NCBI GenBank assembly: GCA_030729925.1
Contig: JANQWK010000093.1
Span: 1-64,000 of the forward strand
Length of the DNA stretch: 64,000 nucleotides
Origin: Saprospiraceae bacterium
Lineage (GTDB): Bacteria > Bacteroidota > Bacteroidia > Chitinophagales > Saprospiraceae
Reading direction: 5' to 3'
The notes below the pieces were generated by a model, which had not been told where the DNA came from, made no database searches, and saw only the letters and a list, made by a program, of their open reading frames with translations. The translations under genes were made by a program, and so were the position numbers. Positions within the stretch are counted from its first letter, which is position 1. Each line of letters opens with the position of its first letter. Shown piece by piece: positions 1 through 9,319 of this stretch.

Positions 1-1005
1 ATGTTTCGCAACCACCCCTATCAATCCGTCTATTTCAACGAGGCTTTTGGGGGTGCAAAGGCTGCTTATGGCCACTATGAGATGGACTATTGGATGAACA
101 GCATGAAGGAAATGTGCGAGTGGTTGGTGGAGAATGATCCAGATATTAAGGCGGGTAAGGAAAAAACGATTTTGACGAGCAGCATGGATCCTGTGTCTTA
201 TTACATGCGGCAACTTGCCCCCAACGTGAAAGTCGAGTACGTGCGCTATACCGATCGCCATGCCAAAGCAGGGGATTATTTTTTCTTCTTCAACCGCTTT
301 GTGGACAGAGGCTTGCTACTTTCCGGCGCCTGGCCTCCGGGTGATTTGGTATATGAGGTAAAGGTGGACGATACTCCGATTGCAGCGATTACCCGCACCG
401 AGCCCAATGGCTTTTCTGTTAAGGGAAAAGCTAGTGCGACACAACAAGATACAGATGGCGCCATTCAATGGTATGCACAGGCCGTTGCAGTAGATCCGAA
501 AGATGAATTGGCCTGGAATGGATTGGCGCAGGCTTACCTGGACAGGCAGCGTTGGGCTGAGACAAAACAAGCCCTGGATCAGTTGTTTACCCTTTCTGAT
601 TCCGAATTTGGTACCTGGTACCTTTTGGGACAATACCATTACAATCAAGGACAGGTAGAGGAGGCAAAAAAGGCATTTGAAATGTGTAAGTCTCTGAATT
701 ACAAGCAAAATTTGACTTATTATTTTCTAGCTGCGATTGCCGGAAATCAGAATGATCCGGCAGCAGTTGTACGGCATATTGAGGATTATGACCGCAATGG
801 TGGGAATTTAGGACAGGTGTTTGACTTGGGGATCGCTGCAGCGGGTCAATTATCCCTTCCCGCGCCAGCTCGCTATTTCGAAGCGAAAAAGGCATTGTTC
901 AGTGGAGATGCTCAGCGTGCCTTTCAGTTAATGGGGGAGGCTTTGGCTCGGGATCCCAACTACGAGCCTGCATTATTGTTGCGCAATCAGTTTCAAGCAA
1001 ATTAA
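1..1005 (+). CDS. C-terminal part of a glycosyltransferase-like membrane protein with a TPR tail (5' truncated)
   Basis: The window opens inside this gene, so the ATG at base 1 is probably an internal Met. The first 50 residues (HPYQSVYFNE, then EMDYWMNSMKE) resemble the C-terminal region of GT39/ArnT-type integral membrane glycosyltransferases, where an HPYxxxYFN stretch precedes a DYW motif; this is from memory of the family. Residues about 150-235 form TPR-like helical pairs (WYAQAVAVDPKDELAWNGL, then WYLLGQYHYNQGQVEEA), and the helical pattern continues to the end. A TPR tail after a GT-C membrane domain is common in Bacteroidota. The next gene starts 7 bases after the stop, so the two are likely co-transcribed. 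The sugar donor and acceptor cannot be told. Confidence 0.6.
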   Translation: MFRNHPYQSVYFNEAFGGAKAAYGHYEMDYWMNSMKEMCEWLVENDPDIKAGKEKTILTSSMDPVSYYMRQLAPNVKVEYVRYTDRHAKAGDYFFFFNRFVDRGLLLSGAWPPGDLVYEVKVDDTPIAAITRTEPNGFSVKGKASATQQDTDGAIQWYAQAVAVDPKDELAWNGLAQAYLDRQRWAETKQALDQLFTLSDSEFGTWYLLGQYHYNQGQVEEAKKAFEMCKSLNYKQNLTYYFLAAIAGNQNDPAAVVRHIEDYDRNGGNLGQVFDLGIAAAGQLSLPAPARYFEAKKALFSGDAQRAFQLMGEALARDPNYEPALLLRNQFQAN

Positions 1006-1012
1006 ATAACGA

Positions 1013-1756
1013 ATGGACTTAAAAGAACTCGAAAACGGCGTTGACCCTTCTTCGCATTGGTACTATCGCTCTAAATATTTACCGCTCAAACGCTATTTTG
1101 AGGATTTGCACAGCAGCACTGGGGAACGTGCGCTGACTACCATTATTGATTTTGGTTCGGGTTCCGGTTTTTTTGCAGAGCGATTGCTGCAAGATTTCCC
1201 CGAAAGGATAAAAAAGGTGTATCTGGTGGATATCGGTTACCCGGAGGATATGGTTGCGGCTTCCAAGGGGAATATAGTAGAGAAAAGCCATGTAGTGCCG
1301 GAGGGAATCAGCAATGCGCTGATCCTGATGATGGATGTCCTGGAACATTTGGAAGACCCGGCAGGGGTTTTGGAGACGGTGAAGGCAAGACTAGGGGAGG
1401 AGGTGTTTTGCTTCGTGACCGTTCCGGCATTTATGAGCGTTTGGTCCACCCACGATGTTTTCTTGGGGCATTACCGCCGTTATACCCTGGATACCCTCTC
1501 GGATTTACTACACGCCATGGGAACCCGCATAGATAAAGGCTATTATATTTACTTCTCCATTTTTCCTTTGGTTTGGCTACTCCGAAGGCTAAAACGCAGT
1601 GCTGCTGAGATGAACAACCCGTCTTCTTCCGATATGCAGCCAACAGCTGCTCCGGTTAATGCCATCTTGTTAGCTTTTCATAGCCTGGAGATGAAATTAA
1701 CCCGGAACAACCGCTGGTTTGGTTTGACTTGCGTGGCAGAAGGGAAAATGAAATGA
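1013..1756 (+). CDS. Class I SAM-dependent methyltransferase
   Basis: A 247-residue protein. Motif I is visible as IIDFGSGSGFF (residues 44-54), followed by an acidic strand end LVDIG (71-75) and the later MMDVLEHLEDP stretch typical of type 11/12 methyltransferases. FLGHYRRYT is a motif seen in methyltransferases that sit near glycosyltransferase genes and act on lipid-linked or surface saccharides; that role is inference. It starts 7 bases after the upstream glycosyltransferase-like gene. Its TGA ends at 1756, exactly where the stop of the convergent aminotransferase begins (1757), so no untranslated space separates the two. The substrate is not identifiable. Confidence 0.8.
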   Translation: MDLKELENGVDPSSHWYYRSKYLPLKRYFEDLHSSTGERALTTIIDFGSGSGFFAERLLQDFPERIKKVYLVDIGYPEDMVAASKGNIVEKSHVVPEGISNALILMMDVLEHLEDPAGVLETVKARLGEEVFCFVTVPAFMSVWSTHDVFLGHYRRYTLDTLSDLLHAMGTRIDKGYYIYFSIFPLVWLLRRLKRSAAEMNNPSSSDMQPTAAPVNAILLAFHSLEMKLTRNNRWFGLTCVAEGKMK

Positions 1757-2962
1757 TTAATTTTCCAATTTTGCCAGGGCTGCTTTAATGCGGTCTGCTG
1801 CCTCCAGAATTTCATCTTCTGCGTTGGCGTAAGACATGCGGATGCACTCAGGTGCGCCGAAGGGAATGCCCGAGACCAAAGAAACATGCGCTTCCGACAG
1901 CAAATACTCACTGAGGTCGTCGGCATCGTTAATCTGTATGTCTCTATACTTTTTGCCAAAAAAAGTTGACACGTCCGGAAAGACATAAAACGCGCCCTGG
2001 GGCTGATTGACTTTCAGTCCCGGTATGGTCCGAAGCTTGTCAAGGAACAAATCGCGCCGGGTAAGAAAAACGTCCCGCATAGCTGTACAGGCACTTATTT
2101 CGTGCAAGATGGCGTGGGCAGCTGCTTTCTGACTGAATGCGTTGGCACCGGAGGTAAACTGTCCCTGCACCTTGGAACAGGCCTCAGCCAGCCAACCTGG
2201 TGCCCCGATATAACCCAGTCTCCACCCCGTCATCGCAAATCCCTTGGAAAAACCATTGACCGTCACCGTGCGGTCTTTCATAGCGGGCAGACTGCCAATG
2301 CTGAAATGCTTTTCCCCAAAATTGATGTACTCGTATATTTCGTCTGAAACGATGACAATATCCGGATGCTTTTCGAGGACTTCAGCAATAGCCGCTAGTT
2401 CTTGTCGGGTATATACCGAACCCGTTGGGTTACAAGGCGAGGAAAACAAAAGCATCTTTGTTTTATCGGTAATCGCAGCTTCAAGTTGCGCCGGATCTAC
2501 TTTAAAGTCTTGTTCGATGCCGGCATGCACCATTACGGGCACTCCCTCGGCCATTTTCACCATTTCCGGATAGGATACCCAAAAAGGAGAAAAAATAATG
2601 ACCTCGTCCCCGGGATTTAGCAAGGCCAAACACACATTGGCGATGGATTGCTTTGCACCATTGGATACGACAATTTGCTGGGCTTTGTACTCGAGCCCGT
2701 TGTCGCGCTTGAATTTTTCGGCGATAGCCTGGCGCAGTTCCATGAGCCCTGGAACGGGGGTATAATGGGTAATACCTTGATCTAAGGCTTCTTTTGCTGC
2801 GTTCTTGATGTTTTCAGGCGTGTCAAAATCAGGTTCCCCCACACTGAGATTGATCACGTGAATGCCTTGTGCATTGAGGTCTCTGGCTCGCTGCGCCATT
2901 CGTATGGTGGCCGATTCTTCCATTTGTTGCACACGGTCTGACAATAGCCGGCTTACGTTCAT
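1757..2962 (-). CDS. aspC: Class I aminotransferase, aspartate/prephenate type
   Basis: A 401-residue PLP-dependent aminotransferase that moves amino groups between aspartate (or a related donor) and 2-oxoglutarate. Visible landmarks: [10 protein letters not shown] near the N terminus, CNPTG (177-181) with the Asn that contacts PLP, SDEIYE (206-211) with the Asp that binds the pyridine nitrogen and the following Tyr, the Schiff-base Lys240 in NGFSKGF, and the phosphate-binding Arg in GWRLGY. All active-site positions are intact, unlike the second aminotransferase at 9320-10471. Length and motifs fit subgroup Ib aspartate/aspartate-prephenate aminotransferases. The ATG at 2962 lies 72 bases from the divergent carboxylase start. 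Confidence 0.88.
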   Translation of the reverse strand: MNVSRLLSDRVQQMEESATIRMAQRARDLNAQGIHVINLSVGEPDFDTPENIKNAAKEALDQGITHYTPVPGLMELRQAIAEKFKRDNGLEYKAQQIVVSNGAKQSIANVCLALLNPGDEVIIFSPFWVSYPEMVKMAEGVPVMVHAGIEQDFKVDPAQLEAAITDKTKMLLFSSPCNPTGSVYTRQELAAIAEVLEKHPDIVIVSDEIYEYINFGEKHFSIGSLPAMKDRTVTVNGFSKGFAMTGWRLGYIGAPGWLAEACSKVQGQFTSGANAFSQKAAAHAILHEISACTAMRDVFLTRRDLFLDKLRTIPGLKVNQPQGAFYVFPDVSTFFGKKYRDIQINDADDLSEYLLSEAHVSLVSGIPFGAPECIRMSYANAEDEILEAADRIKAALAKLEN

Positions 2963-3034
2963 GGTTTGCTGGATTTAATATTTGAAAAAGGATGCGTAAA
3001 TTTAGTTTTTTGTTGCAAAATTAAACCCCAAGAT

Positions 3035-4576
3035 ATGCAGAGAAAACTGGATTTACTACAAAGAAAAAAAGAAGCAGCACTCGCAGGCGGCGGTGATACC
3101 CGCATTGCAGCTCAGCACGAAAAAGGCAAACTTACGGCGCGTGAACGCCTGACCCTGCTGCTTGATCCTGGCTCTTTTGAAGAATTGGGCATGCTGGTAG
3201 AGCACCGGTGTACCGATTTTGGTATGGATACCCAACAATTTCCTGGCGATGGGGTGGTTACGGGATATGGTACCGTCAATGGACGCCTGGTGTATGTTTT
3301 TTCTCAGGATTTTACTGTTTTTGGGGGATCTTTGTCCGAAACCCATGCCGAAAAAATCTGCAGGGTCATGGATATGGCCATGAAAAATGGGGCACCCCTG
3401 ATCGGGCTGAACGATTCCGGCGGGGCGCGGATACAGGAAGGGGTGAAGTCCCTGGGGGGGTATGCCGATATTTTTTACCGCAATGTACAGGCATCCGGTA
3501 TGATTCCCCAGATTTCCGCGATTATGGGGCCTTGTGCCGGGGGAGCAGTTTATTCTCCTGCCATCACAGATTTTACGATCATGGTGGAAGAGAGTTCTTA
3601 TATGTTTGTAACCGGACCTAATGTCGTGAAGACGGTCACCAATGAATCTGTGAGTGCCGAAGAACTGGGGGGTGCCCATACCCATGCAGTCAAGTCGGGC
3701 GTGACCCATCTGACGGCAGCCAACGACCTCGAAGGGATTCAACTGATCAAAAAATTGTTGTCGTACCTGCCCCAAAATTGTGAAGAAAAGGCGCCTGTCC
3801 TTCCTTTTGAGGCTGGGACAGAATATCGCCCCGAACTCCGCAATGTTATTCCGGAAAACCCTCAGCAGCCTTATGATATGCGCGCTGTCGTGTCCGGGAT
3901 CGTAGATGCAGATTCTTTCTTTGAGGTTCACCCCCTGTATGCCGAAAATATCATTGTTGGATTTGCCCGGATCGGCGGACGAAGTATCGGCGTGGTGGGG
4001 AATCAGCCCTTCTCCTTAGCGGGCGTATTGGATGTAAATGCTTCCAAAAAAGCAGCTCGATTTGTGCGGTTTTGCGATTGCTTTAATATTCCCCTGCTGG
4101 TGCTGGTTGACGTTCCCGGTTTTTTGCCGGGTACAGACCAGGAGTGGAACGGGATCATCACGAACGGTGCAAAATTGTTGTATGCTTTTAGCGAAGCAAC
4201 CGTTCCTCGCATTACCCTCATTACGCGGAAAGCGTATGGAGGGGCTTATGATGTTATGAACTCCAAGCACATCGGAGCCGATCTTAATTTTGCCTGGCCG
4301 GATGCTGAAATTGCCGTAATGGGCGCAAGAGGGGCTTCCGAGATCATTTTTAAAAAAGAGATCACTTCCGCAGCTAATCCCGCTGAGATGTTGTCCAACA
4401 AAGAGGCCGCTTACGCGGAAAAATTTGCCAATCCCTACAGCGCTGCGGCAAGGGGCTTTATTGATGAGGTAATTGATCCTGCGGAGAGCAGGCGAAAATT
4501 GATAAAAGGTTTTTCGATGTTGGAAAAAAAAGCAACCCGCCTGCCACAGAAAAAGCACGGTAACATCCCTCTGTAG
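3035..4576 (+). CDS. pccB: Acyl-CoA carboxylase, carboxyltransferase (beta) subunit, propionyl-CoA type
   Basis: A 513-residue carboxyltransferase of the crotonase fold. It transfers CO2 from carboxybiotin to propionyl- or acetyl-CoA. Signature stretches: [18 protein letters not shown] near the N terminus, [40 protein letters not shown], and in the C-terminal half [12 protein letters not shown] and [10 protein letters not shown]. The ATG at 3035 is chosen because the family starts at this point ([16 protein letters not shown]); an in-frame extension to 2966 would add an unrelated, T-rich N terminus. No biotin carboxylase or biotin carrier gene lies nearby, so the partner subunit must be encoded elsewhere. 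Acetyl-CoA versus propionyl-CoA preference is not settled by sequence reading. Confidence 0.9.
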   Translation: MQRKLDLLQRKKEAALAGGGDTRIAAQHEKGKLTARERLTLLLDPGSFEELGMLVEHRCTDFGMDTQQFPGDGVVTGYGTVNGRLVYVFSQDFTVFGGSLSETHAEKICRVMDMAMKNGAPLIGLNDSGGARIQEGVKSLGGYADIFYRNVQASGMIPQISAIMGPCAGGAVYSPAITDFTIMVEESSYMFVTGPNVVKTVTNESVSAEELGGAHTHAVKSGVTHLTAANDLEGIQLIKKLLSYLPQNCEEKAPVLPFEAGTEYRPELRNVIPENPQQPYDMRAVVSGIVDADSFFEVHPLYAENIIVGFARIGGRSIGVVGNQPFSLAGVLDVNASKKAARFVRFCDCFNIPLLVLVDVPGFLPGTDQEWNGIITNGAKLLYAFSEATVPRITLITRKAYGGAYDVMNSKHIGADLNFAWPDAEIAVMGARGASEIIFKKEITSAANPAEMLSNKEAAYAEKFANPYSAAARGFIDEVIDPAESRRKLIKGFSMLEKKATRLPQKKHGNIPL

Positions 4577-4617
4577 GGCGGCAGTATCTCAAAAAAGATT
4601 AATTTTAACAAATTTTA

Positions 4618-7600
4618 TTGCCATTGCAACCCCTTCATCCGATTCCTGATTTTATCAAAGCACTTGCTGACAAAGGGTTTGACACCAGCAAGGTCACTCC
4701 TTTCCAGGTATGGGAGGCATTAAGAGGAGTGAAAAAAAATTCGGATGCCAATCAGTTGAAAGCCGGATTAGAGCCTTTATTTTGTACATCCCCTGAAGAA
4801 ATTGCAATTTTTTCCGGGGTTTTCGAGGCTTGGTTGCCGGCTTTGTCCAAAGTTGCAGGACAGGATATTCCTCGCTTCGGAGGAATTTTGTTGATCCTCT
4901 TGGTTTTTGCTACCCTGCTTTCAGGGGTAGTTTACCAGTGGGTACTTCCTTCCGCAACGGGCTGTACCAATCCCGGATCCAGCAATTATGATCCTTTTGC
5001 GCGAAGGGCTTGCGAAGATTGTTGCAGGGAAAACCCCTACAAAGGGTTGGTGGCCTGTATGGATACTTCCGCCATCAATTTCAATCCGAATGCAAGAGTG
5101 CCTTGCGAGGATTGTTGTTCTTACAGGGGCTGTATGGATCAAAAAGCGCTGAACTACAATGTTAAAGCGCGTATTTCCTGCACTTCCTGCTGCGAATATC
5201 CCGGTTTTGCCGCACTGGCCGACCAATCAGATCGTTCCTTTGCGGCTTTCAAAACAAAATTGGAACCGACAGTTATAGACCTTCCACCAGGACTTGAAGT
5301 GATCCCCACCAATGGTTGGTTTTTTTGGTACAAGTGGAAAATACTACTGGCTACCCTGGGCTTATCTTGGTCCCTTGCGTTTGTGACGGCGCGAGTGGTT
5401 TTCCTTCGGCGCAAGCAAAACCTTATCCCCCTGGTTTCACCGACTACAGCTGTTCCCGGACTGCGAATCCCTGCAAAGACCCGTCTTCATTTTGAGAAGC
5501 ATCCCGGTTTTGCCGATGTAAAAGGCCTTTTTCTAAAAGAAAAATCGAGGTCAAAAGGAGCCAAAACAAACAAATATTTATTTTTCCTTGAAAAGGAGCA
5601 CACCCAGGCGCATTTCTCGGTATGGTTAGACCAATTGTTTTTGGAATTAAAAACAGCAAAGGTTGCCATAGAACGGTTCTTGGTGGACACTAGTACCGGG
5701 AAGGTGTACAACGAACAGCACCAGGAAGGAACAACAATGGATGCCTTGTTCCGCGATCATGGTGGTGCCATTGCTTTGTTGTTTACTTCCGAAGAGACAA
5801 GGATCTTGCCCCGACTGCCCTGGAAGGATCAGGCTGTATTGACGTGTTTGTCTCCAAGGGATTGGGACGACAGTGTGTTGCAATTGGGATCTGCTACCGT
5901 ATTGGCGCCGGCTTCGCTGGAGGGCTTACAGGCGGTATTAGAGGGTTTTAGGGGGAAATTTACAGTTCGCCCAGAGGAATGGATGGCAGAAGCCGAAAAA
6001 TTTCCGGCTACATTTGCTCCTAAGCCTGGATTGATCCTGGAGGAATTGGATCGGTGCTTTTCGGAGGATATCCGCAGGTGGATAGCAGCTTGTGCGCTCG
6101 CGCCTGAATTGAGCTGGGAGTTTACGCTGGCAATCGGAAAGGCTTTGTTTCAGAATCGCTGGGAAACGCTGAGCCACGAGTCCTTGCTTCGCGTGTTCCA
6201 GTTGCCTTGGTTTGCCGAAGGCCGAATACCGGAAGAGGCTCGATTGCTTTTAGCCAAACACCCTTTACTCACAGAGGATGTCAGGAAAAAGACCCATGCA
6301 GCGATTGCCGGGGTGTTGCGCGATTATCCCACTTCGGGGTCTCAGACAGCTCGGGCAAAAGATCTGGCTAAGATCCATGAATCATGGTCTCGGAACGGTG
6401 CTATTGCAGCAGACAAAGAAGCAGCCAGACTGCAAAAAAAAGAGATGGTGGCTCCCAAAAAACTTCCCTTAGACGCTTCTGTTGTTACAGGTAGCGTATT
6501 AGCCATTCTTTTCTTGTTATTGACCCAGGTAAAAATTGCCATTTTCGACACTGCTTTTTTACTTCCAGGTTCTCCCGTTTTGTATAGCTGGTCCGATGAT
6601 AACGCTCAACGTACCCTGAATGAATCAGAAGACCTCTACCGTTTTTTAAGGTACTTGGAATTATATGCCTTGGATGAGGCCGCGCTTACCTTGGAGACCC
6701 TATTTTTAAATGATCCTTCCGACAGTGTGTCTTTGCAGCAGCTGGAAAAAGGCTTGGAGTTGGCTTATGCAGGAATTTATAACCAGGCGCTGGAATTGCA
6801 CAGGAATGAATACTATAACTTGTCGGTGTCCCTGGTCAATCGCATGCACCAGTCTATTCAAAAGTCCCTCGCCGGACACGGCATAGCCCTTTCCTCTCTT
6901 TATGATGGTTTCGAACCGTTGTCACTGCAACCTATCCGCTTGTGGTATTTGATGGGCTTAAATTTTTTCCAACTCGGAGACCCCATTACTGCAGGAATGT
7001 ACCAGGAAGCCATCGAGCGCAACAGCCTTCCTGCAGGAGCCGAAGAAGTTCGCATTCCAAATTTGTCTCACCTGCTGACCTATGACGCGGTGGATACCTT
7101 TTCTCAAGGGCGATTGAGGGTGAAAAGTAATGGAAAGTACGGGTTCCTCGACGAGCAGGGGCTTCCTGTGCCCGATAGCTTGGGGGAGGCTTTTGTTTTT
7201 GACTTTGCCTATAATTTTTTTAACGGCAAGGCTTTAGTAAAACAAGACAACCGTTTCTCCTTTGTAGATAAAGACCTCAGGGTATTGCAGTCCAATAATT
7301 TTGTGACCTGGAACCCCGCTATGGATAGCCTGAGTGGCCAATTTGGTTTCAAGGATGAAAATGACAATTGGGTGATTGCGCCCCAGTATCTCGAAGTATT
7401 TCCTTTTTCAGGGGATCTGGCAAGGGTGCGACGGCCCGATGGTCGGATGAGCTGGATTCAGCGGAATGGTCGCTGGTTTACACCTTATTCCTTTGATGAG
7501 GTGCGAGATTTTTCTTTTGGGTACGCAGCAGCGCGAATGGGGAATCAATGGGGGTATGTAGATTTGTCGGGCGATTTGAGGATAGCGTGTCGCTTTGACG

Positions 7601-7947
7601 CAGCGGGCGATTTTGAAAGGAATTATCGTGCCTCGGTAAACTGGAAAGACAGGACGTTTGAAGTTAATGTCAATGGCTTATGTACTTCACGGGAATGCCC
7701 GGAAAAAGTGTTTTCTGTGCTGGTGTTGGATGCGGAGCGACTTACCCCCGTGCCAAGGGCGAGGTTTTACAATGCCACCTGGGGTACCTATTATACCGAT
7801 AAGGAAGGTGACTTTACGCTGAATATGCCCGAATTGAATTTGCCCCTGTCTGTTCGCTTTTTCGTGGTTGCAGATGGATACACCGGAGGAACTTATCTGA
7901 TTCATTTTTCGGAGGCCGAGAACGCTCTGAGAATATTACTGGAGTGA
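4618..7947 (+). CDS. Large three-pass membrane protein: CoxE-like helical N terminus, Cys-repeat loop, soluble middle domain, WG repeats
   Basis: A 1109-residue protein. Residues 8-76 (DFIKALADKGFD... CTSPEEIAIFSGVFEAW) look like the helical N-terminal part of CoxE/VWA-type proteins. TM segments are at about 88-110, 236-263 and 622-646. The first loop (116-193) carries three Cys repeats of the type CMDxxAxNxNxxAR followed by C-E/T-D/S-CC. Residues 285-610 form a soluble domain with LPWKDQAVLTCLSP, DIRRWIAACALAPELSW and LPWFAEGRIPEEAR. After the third TM come a helical TPR-like stretch (650-800), WG-type repeats (830-1000: GKYGFLDEQG, NQWGYVDLSG) and a C-terminal beta domain like a carboxypeptidase regulatory fold. 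Predicted topology puts the Cys loop and the WG region outside the membrane. The start is a TTG at 4618; no in-frame ATG fits the N-terminal domain. Function unknown. Confidence 0.75.
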   Translation: MPLQPLHPIPDFIKALADKGFDTSKVTPFQVWEALRGVKKNSDANQLKAGLEPLFCTSPEEIAIFSGVFEAWLPALSKVAGQDIPRFGGILLILLVFATLLSGVVYQWVLPSATGCTNPGSSNYDPFARRACEDCCRENPYKGLVACMDTSAINFNPNARVPCEDCCSYRGCMDQKALNYNVKARISCTSCCEYPGFAALADQSDRSFAAFKTKLEPTVIDLPPGLEVIPTNGWFFWYKWKILLATLGLSWSLAFVTARVVFLRRKQNLIPLVSPTTAVPGLRIPAKTRLHFEKHPGFADVKGLFLKEKSRSKGAKTNKYLFFLEKEHTQAHFSVWLDQLFLELKTAKVAIERFLVDTSTGKVYNEQHQEGTTMDALFRDHGGAIALLFTSEETRILPRLPWKDQAVLTCLSPRDWDDSVLQLGSATVLAPASLEGLQAVLEGFRGKFTVRPEEWMAEAEKFPATFAPKPGLILEELDRCFSEDIRRWIAACALAPELSWEFTLAIGKALFQNRWETLSHESLLRVFQLPWFAEGRIPEEARLLLAKHPLLTEDVRKKTHAAIAGVLRDYPTSGSQTARAKDLAKIHESWSRNGAIAADKEAARLQKKEMVAPKKLPLDASVVTGSVLAILFLLLTQVKIAIFDTAFLLPGSPVLYSWSDDNAQRTLNESEDLYRFLRYLELYALDEAALTLETLFLNDPSDSVSLQQLEKGLELAYAGIYNQALELHRNEYYNLSVSLVNRMHQSIQKSLAGHGIALSSLYDGFEPLSLQPIRLWYLMGLNFFQLGDPITAGMYQEAIERNSLPAGAEEVRIPNLSHLLTYDAVDTFSQGRLRVKSNGKYGFLDEQGLPVPDSLGEAFVFDFAYNFFNGKALVKQDNRFSFVDKDLRVLQSNNFVTWNPAMDSLSGQFGFKDENDNWVIAPQYLEVFPFSGDLARVRRPDGRMSWIQRNGRWFTPYSFDEVRDFSFGYAAARMGNQWGYVDLSGDLRIACRFDAAGDFERNYRASVNWKDRTFEVNVNGLCTSRECPEKVFSVLVLDAERLTPVPRARFYNATWGTYYTDKEGDFTLNMPELNLPLSVRFFVVADGYTGGTYLIHFSEAENALRILLE

Positions 7948-8000
7948 GGCTTCCAAAAATAAATTTACAGGCACCATCGTTATGCCCGCAAAAAAGAGTG

Positions 8001-8804
8001 ATGCAGAAAATTATGTTGGTAGTTTTGGTGCTGGGGACGCTCCCCCTGCTAGGTCAGCAAAATCAGAACAGAGACACCTTGCCAAATGTCGGAGTGATGA
8101 CCTACGATGAAGTAGAGGCACTGATGCCCTGGGTCGAAGGCGTGGGCAAAACATCCAGGGAAATGTTGGAGGGGCAAAGCGTGAAGTCATATTTGATGCC
8201 CGTTCGTAGAACAACCAATCCAGGCGAGGAATGGGCCTATATTCTGACTGCCTGTCTGGAGTATTATGTCAACTTGGACAACAACTACAAGGTCAACCTT
8301 AGCCCCGATTACCTGATGCTGAATTTGATGAATGGCGGATATGATACCCGCCTGCAAACGGCTTTTTCCTACCTGGCCGGTGACGGTACGGTAAGTGCTG
8401 CAATTCTCCCTTACGGCGCTACTGCGCTTACCAGTGCGGTGTATGCGACTTATAAGTATCGGATTTCAAATTATTTACACCTTTTCAGGGAAATTACGCG
8501 TCCCAGCCAACGCTCCTATGAGACCAGAAAGGCATTGATGCGGGGCAACCCGGTAGTGGTAGAACTAAAAACGGATCCTTCTGTGAAAAACCAAGAGGGG
8601 CGCCGCTTGTTGGAGGTGCCTGAGGGCAATGTATTGCTTCCTTTTTTGGTGGTCGGATACAACGATGTGGACAAAACTTTCGAGCTGCTGGCTTCTTGGG
8701 GTCGTTCCTGGGGCGATGGGGGCTACATGAAAATTAGTTTCGATGATTTTGAAAATTATGTAGAGAATGGTTTTGTATTGGTACCAGTATCCCAAAGTAA
8801 CTAG
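8001..8804 (+). CDS. Secreted papain-fold (C1-like) protein without catalytic residues
   Basis: A 267-residue protein with signal peptide MQKIMLVVLVLGTLPLLGQ. The ATG at 8001 is preferred over an upstream in-frame GTG (7944) that overlaps the stop of the preceding gene, because it places the signal peptide at the N terminus and is preceded by AAAAAGAG. The papain outline is clear: WAYILTACLEYY matches the Cys-helix, LSPDYL and AFSYLAGDGTV match the following segments, and LVVGYND plus SWGRSWGDGGYMKIS match the His and Asn strands. The catalytic Cys, His and Asn are replaced by Glu77, Leu213 and Ala231. A binding or structural partner of the upstream WG-repeat protein is the likely role (inference from gene order and shared periplasmic location). 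Confidence 0.7.
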   Translation: MQKIMLVVLVLGTLPLLGQQNQNRDTLPNVGVMTYDEVEALMPWVEGVGKTSREMLEGQSVKSYLMPVRRTTNPGEEWAYILTACLEYYVNLDNNYKVNLSPDYLMLNLMNGGYDTRLQTAFSYLAGDGTVSAAILPYGATALTSAVYATYKYRISNYLHLFREITRPSQRSYETRKALMRGNPVVVELKTDPSVKNQEGRRLLEVPEGNVLLPFLVVGYNDVDKTFELLASWGRSWGDGGYMKISFDDFENYVENGFVLVPVSQSN

Positions 8805-8812
8805 AAGCGATT

Positions 8813-9316
8813 ATGCGTAAAATAGGTTTGTTGTCCGATACGCATGGCTACCTGGATCCTACTGTTTTTGATCATTTTGCAGACTGCGATGAGCTGTGGC
8901 ACGCTGGCGATATCGGCAACAGTAAACTCGTTGCTCAGTTGACCGAGTTTAAACCCTTACGGGCAGTGTATGGCAATATTGATGGAGAGCCCCTGAAGTG
9001 GGAGTTGCCGGAGACGGTAAGGATGACGGTGGAGGGGGTGGATATATTGATGATCCATATTGCAGGGGCTTTTGGGAGATACACCCCGGCACTTCGAAGC
9101 TGGGTGGCCGAAAAAAAACCCGATATCCTGATTTGCGGACATTCCCATATTTGCAAGATTGCCCGGGATGAAAAGTTTGGCTGGATTTACCTGAATCCGG
9201 GTGCTTGCGGCCGACATGGTTTTCACCAAGTAAGAACGGTTGTGCGCATGACGCTGGATGCCGGAAGGATAGCTGGGCTGGAGGTCATTGAACTTGGAAA
9301 GCGCGCCTCCTTGTAG
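8813..9316 (+). CDS. YfcE/MJ0936-family metallophosphoesterase
   Basis: A 167-residue protein of the small calcineurin-like phosphodiesterase family. The two-metal site is visible as LLSDTHG (6-12), WHAGDIGN, VYGNIDG, MIHIAG and CGHSH, with the NPGACGRHG loop near the C terminus. Family members hydrolyse phosphodiester or phosphomonoester bonds with Mn2+; the physiological substrate is usually unknown. It begins 8 bases after the papain-fold gene and probably belongs to the same transcript. It ends 3 bases before the convergent aminotransferase-like gene. Confidence 0.85.
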   Translation: MRKIGLLSDTHGYLDPTVFDHFADCDELWHAGDIGNSKLVAQLTEFKPLRAVYGNIDGEPLKWELPETVRMTVEGVDILMIHIAGAFGRYTPALRSWVAEKKPDILICGHSHICKIARDEKFGWIYLNPGACGRHGFHQVRTVVRMTLDAGRIAGLEVIELGKRASL

Positions 9317-9319
9317 TGC

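Noticed and set aside
3056-3931. A 291-codon open frame antisense to the carboxylase gene
   Set aside because: The plus strand encodes a canonical carboxyltransferase across the whole stretch; the antisense translation has no recognisable domain and arises from codon bias.
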